From Muraenolepis orangiensis (lineage: Eukaryota > Chordata > Actinopteri > Gadiformes > Muraenolepididae), in the NCBI GenBank assembly GCA_027704905.1, contig JANIIK010000686.1, positions 1-64,000 of the forward strand: a DNA stretch of 64,000 bases, written 5' to 3'. Below the pieces are notes generated by a model. The model was not told the DNA's origin. It saw only the letters and a program-made list of their open reading frames with translations, and made no database searches. Of the stretch, positions 63,055-64,000 are shown in pieces. The stretch's first letter is position 1. Every line of letters begins with the position of its first letter. The position numbers and the translations under genes are program-made.

Positions 63055-63400
63055 GGAAGTATGTAGACTGTGTGTTATTGGTGCAGATACATGCTTCAGG
63101 GGAAGAGTAGAGCAGGTAAACTCAATTTACAAAATGTATTACCAAATCCAAATGTCTGTAATACTGTGAATAAATATCTCCATTCGACACGGTCAAATGC
63201 TTTCTCTGCATCTAAAGAGATTACAACTTCAGGCAATTTTGAGGTTTGTTTAGAGAAGATAATGTCTCCCCTTAATAAGGCCTGTCTGGTCATCTGATAC
63301 AACTTTGGAGAGAACCTTCTCCAAACGATTTGCCAATACCTTTGCCAGTATCAACATTAAGTAAAGAAATTGGACGGTAAAAACCACAATGCGTGGGGTC
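63055..63400 (-). mobile_element. L1-type LINE ORF2, N-terminal reverse transcriptase part
   Basis: Minus strand: upstream finger sequence, then ISLDAEKAFDRVEWRYLFTV, QTFGFGNTFC and, after a frame change, VYLLYSSPEACICTNNTQST then YFPLT, all standard L1 order. The next expected motif (RGTRQGCPLSP type) is missing and the L1 resumes at 59335. Confidence 0.85.
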
Positions 63401-63980
63401 TGTCACGAATGGGATAGTTCGGTGGGACCCAGAACGCAGACCAAGACACAGTGGAGCTATAACAGAGCTTTATTTCAAGCAAACACAACACAAGAGAGTG
63501 ATCAGGGACAGTCCAGGGGTCTGGGTACCGGGAGGTCGATCCGCGGAGTACCGGCAGGTAGTAGACCAGCGAGTAGTCCGGGACGGGAGAGGAGTCTGGG
63601 TACCGGGAGGTCGGAGTAGTGACAGGTACCAGACAGACGGATGGTCAGGGACGAGCGAGAAGTCTAGATACCGGGAGGTCGGAATAGCGACCTAGGTACT
63701 GGACAGGTAATTATAATTACCGCGGAGCTCGTATAGACCGGAGTAACGCGAGACAGGCGGGTGATGCGGGATAGGTAAAGGATCTGGATCTCCGGGACAT
63801 CAGCGTGGCGATTCCGTCCAGAATGTACAACGTAACATGAACAAAGTTTGACGTACGACCTAACGCCGGGGTAACGGGAGGTGAGGGGATTAGCAATCAG
63901 CCACGGCAATTGCTGACAGGTGTGTGTGTGCGCCGCCAGCGCACGTGGCTTGGCCACGCCCCCTGTCAACCCCTGTAACA
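63401..63980 (-). mobile_element. LTR, same family as 8539-9103
   Basis: On + it starts 'tgtcacgaatgggatagttc' and ends 'caacccctgtaaca'; on the minus strand that is TGTTACAGGGG to GTGACA. It has AATAAAG near 63472 (minus reading). Contains an extra 60-80 bp of internal tandem duplication ('ggtaccgggaggtc' repeats at 63525-63690) relative to the other copy. No target duplication was recognised, so it may be one LTR of an element extending beyond the window. Confidence 0.65.
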
Positions 63981-64000
63981 CTTGGTGACAGGTGTGTGTG

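Overview
This is non-coding-rich genomic DNA of a bony fish, most likely an acanthomorph teleost. The evidence is two multi-exon vertebrate immune loci with GT-AG introns, teleost transposon families (Rex1/Babar, Rex3-like RTE, L2, L1, hAT, tRNA-derived SINEs with L2-type tails) and very abundant AC/CT dinucleotide arrays. Such dinucleotide expansion, together with MHC class I copies, is reminiscent of cod-like fishes, but that species guess is weak. There is no bacterial-type gene organisation, CRISPR array or operon. 

Layout. 1-260: decayed 3' end of a second MHC class I-like gene. 500-12300: minisatellites, a SINE, and an L2 tail overtaken by a 33-bp minisatellite that was hit by a hAT, itself hit by an LTR. 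12310-13015: polypurine block. 13700-19230: an MHC class I gene on the + strand, with an X2/Y-type promoter, leader, alpha1, alpha2, alpha3, transmembrane and cytoplasmic exons. Its introns are full of (CT)n and minisatellites, and the transmembrane exon has a reading-phase problem. 20370-26300: a ZMYM1-type hAT fragment carrying a second hAT, which carries a 1101-codon RTE LINE ORF; then a 42-bp minisatellite. 26780-27560: L2 endonuclease fragment. 

27685-56496, minus strand: about 40 recognisable exons of a complement C3-like gene in order, from signal peptide to C345C domain, with reading phases that agree at nearly all junctions. The locus looks dead as a classical C3. The thioester motif reads GSGEE instead of GCGEQ and the catalytic His position is Asp. 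One exon has an in-frame TAA, another is split by a 1.23-kb Rex1 LINE with a 5-bp target duplication, and at least two exons cannot be found. Its introns hold large minisatellites, SINEs, hATs and a degenerate Rex1 LINE. 

56790-64000: a transposon graveyard. An L1 reverse transcriptase is split by a solo LTR, a ZMYM1-type hAT with a nested hAT, and another hAT; an LTR of the same family as the one near 8.5-9.1 kb lies at the end. 

Functional reading: the MHC class I gene is the only host gene that might still be expressed as protein. The C3-like locus is best read as a recently degraded paralogue that had probably already lost thioester chemistry. No evidence was found for a new enzymatic or defence system; the notable content is the C3-like relic and the transposon stratigraphy.
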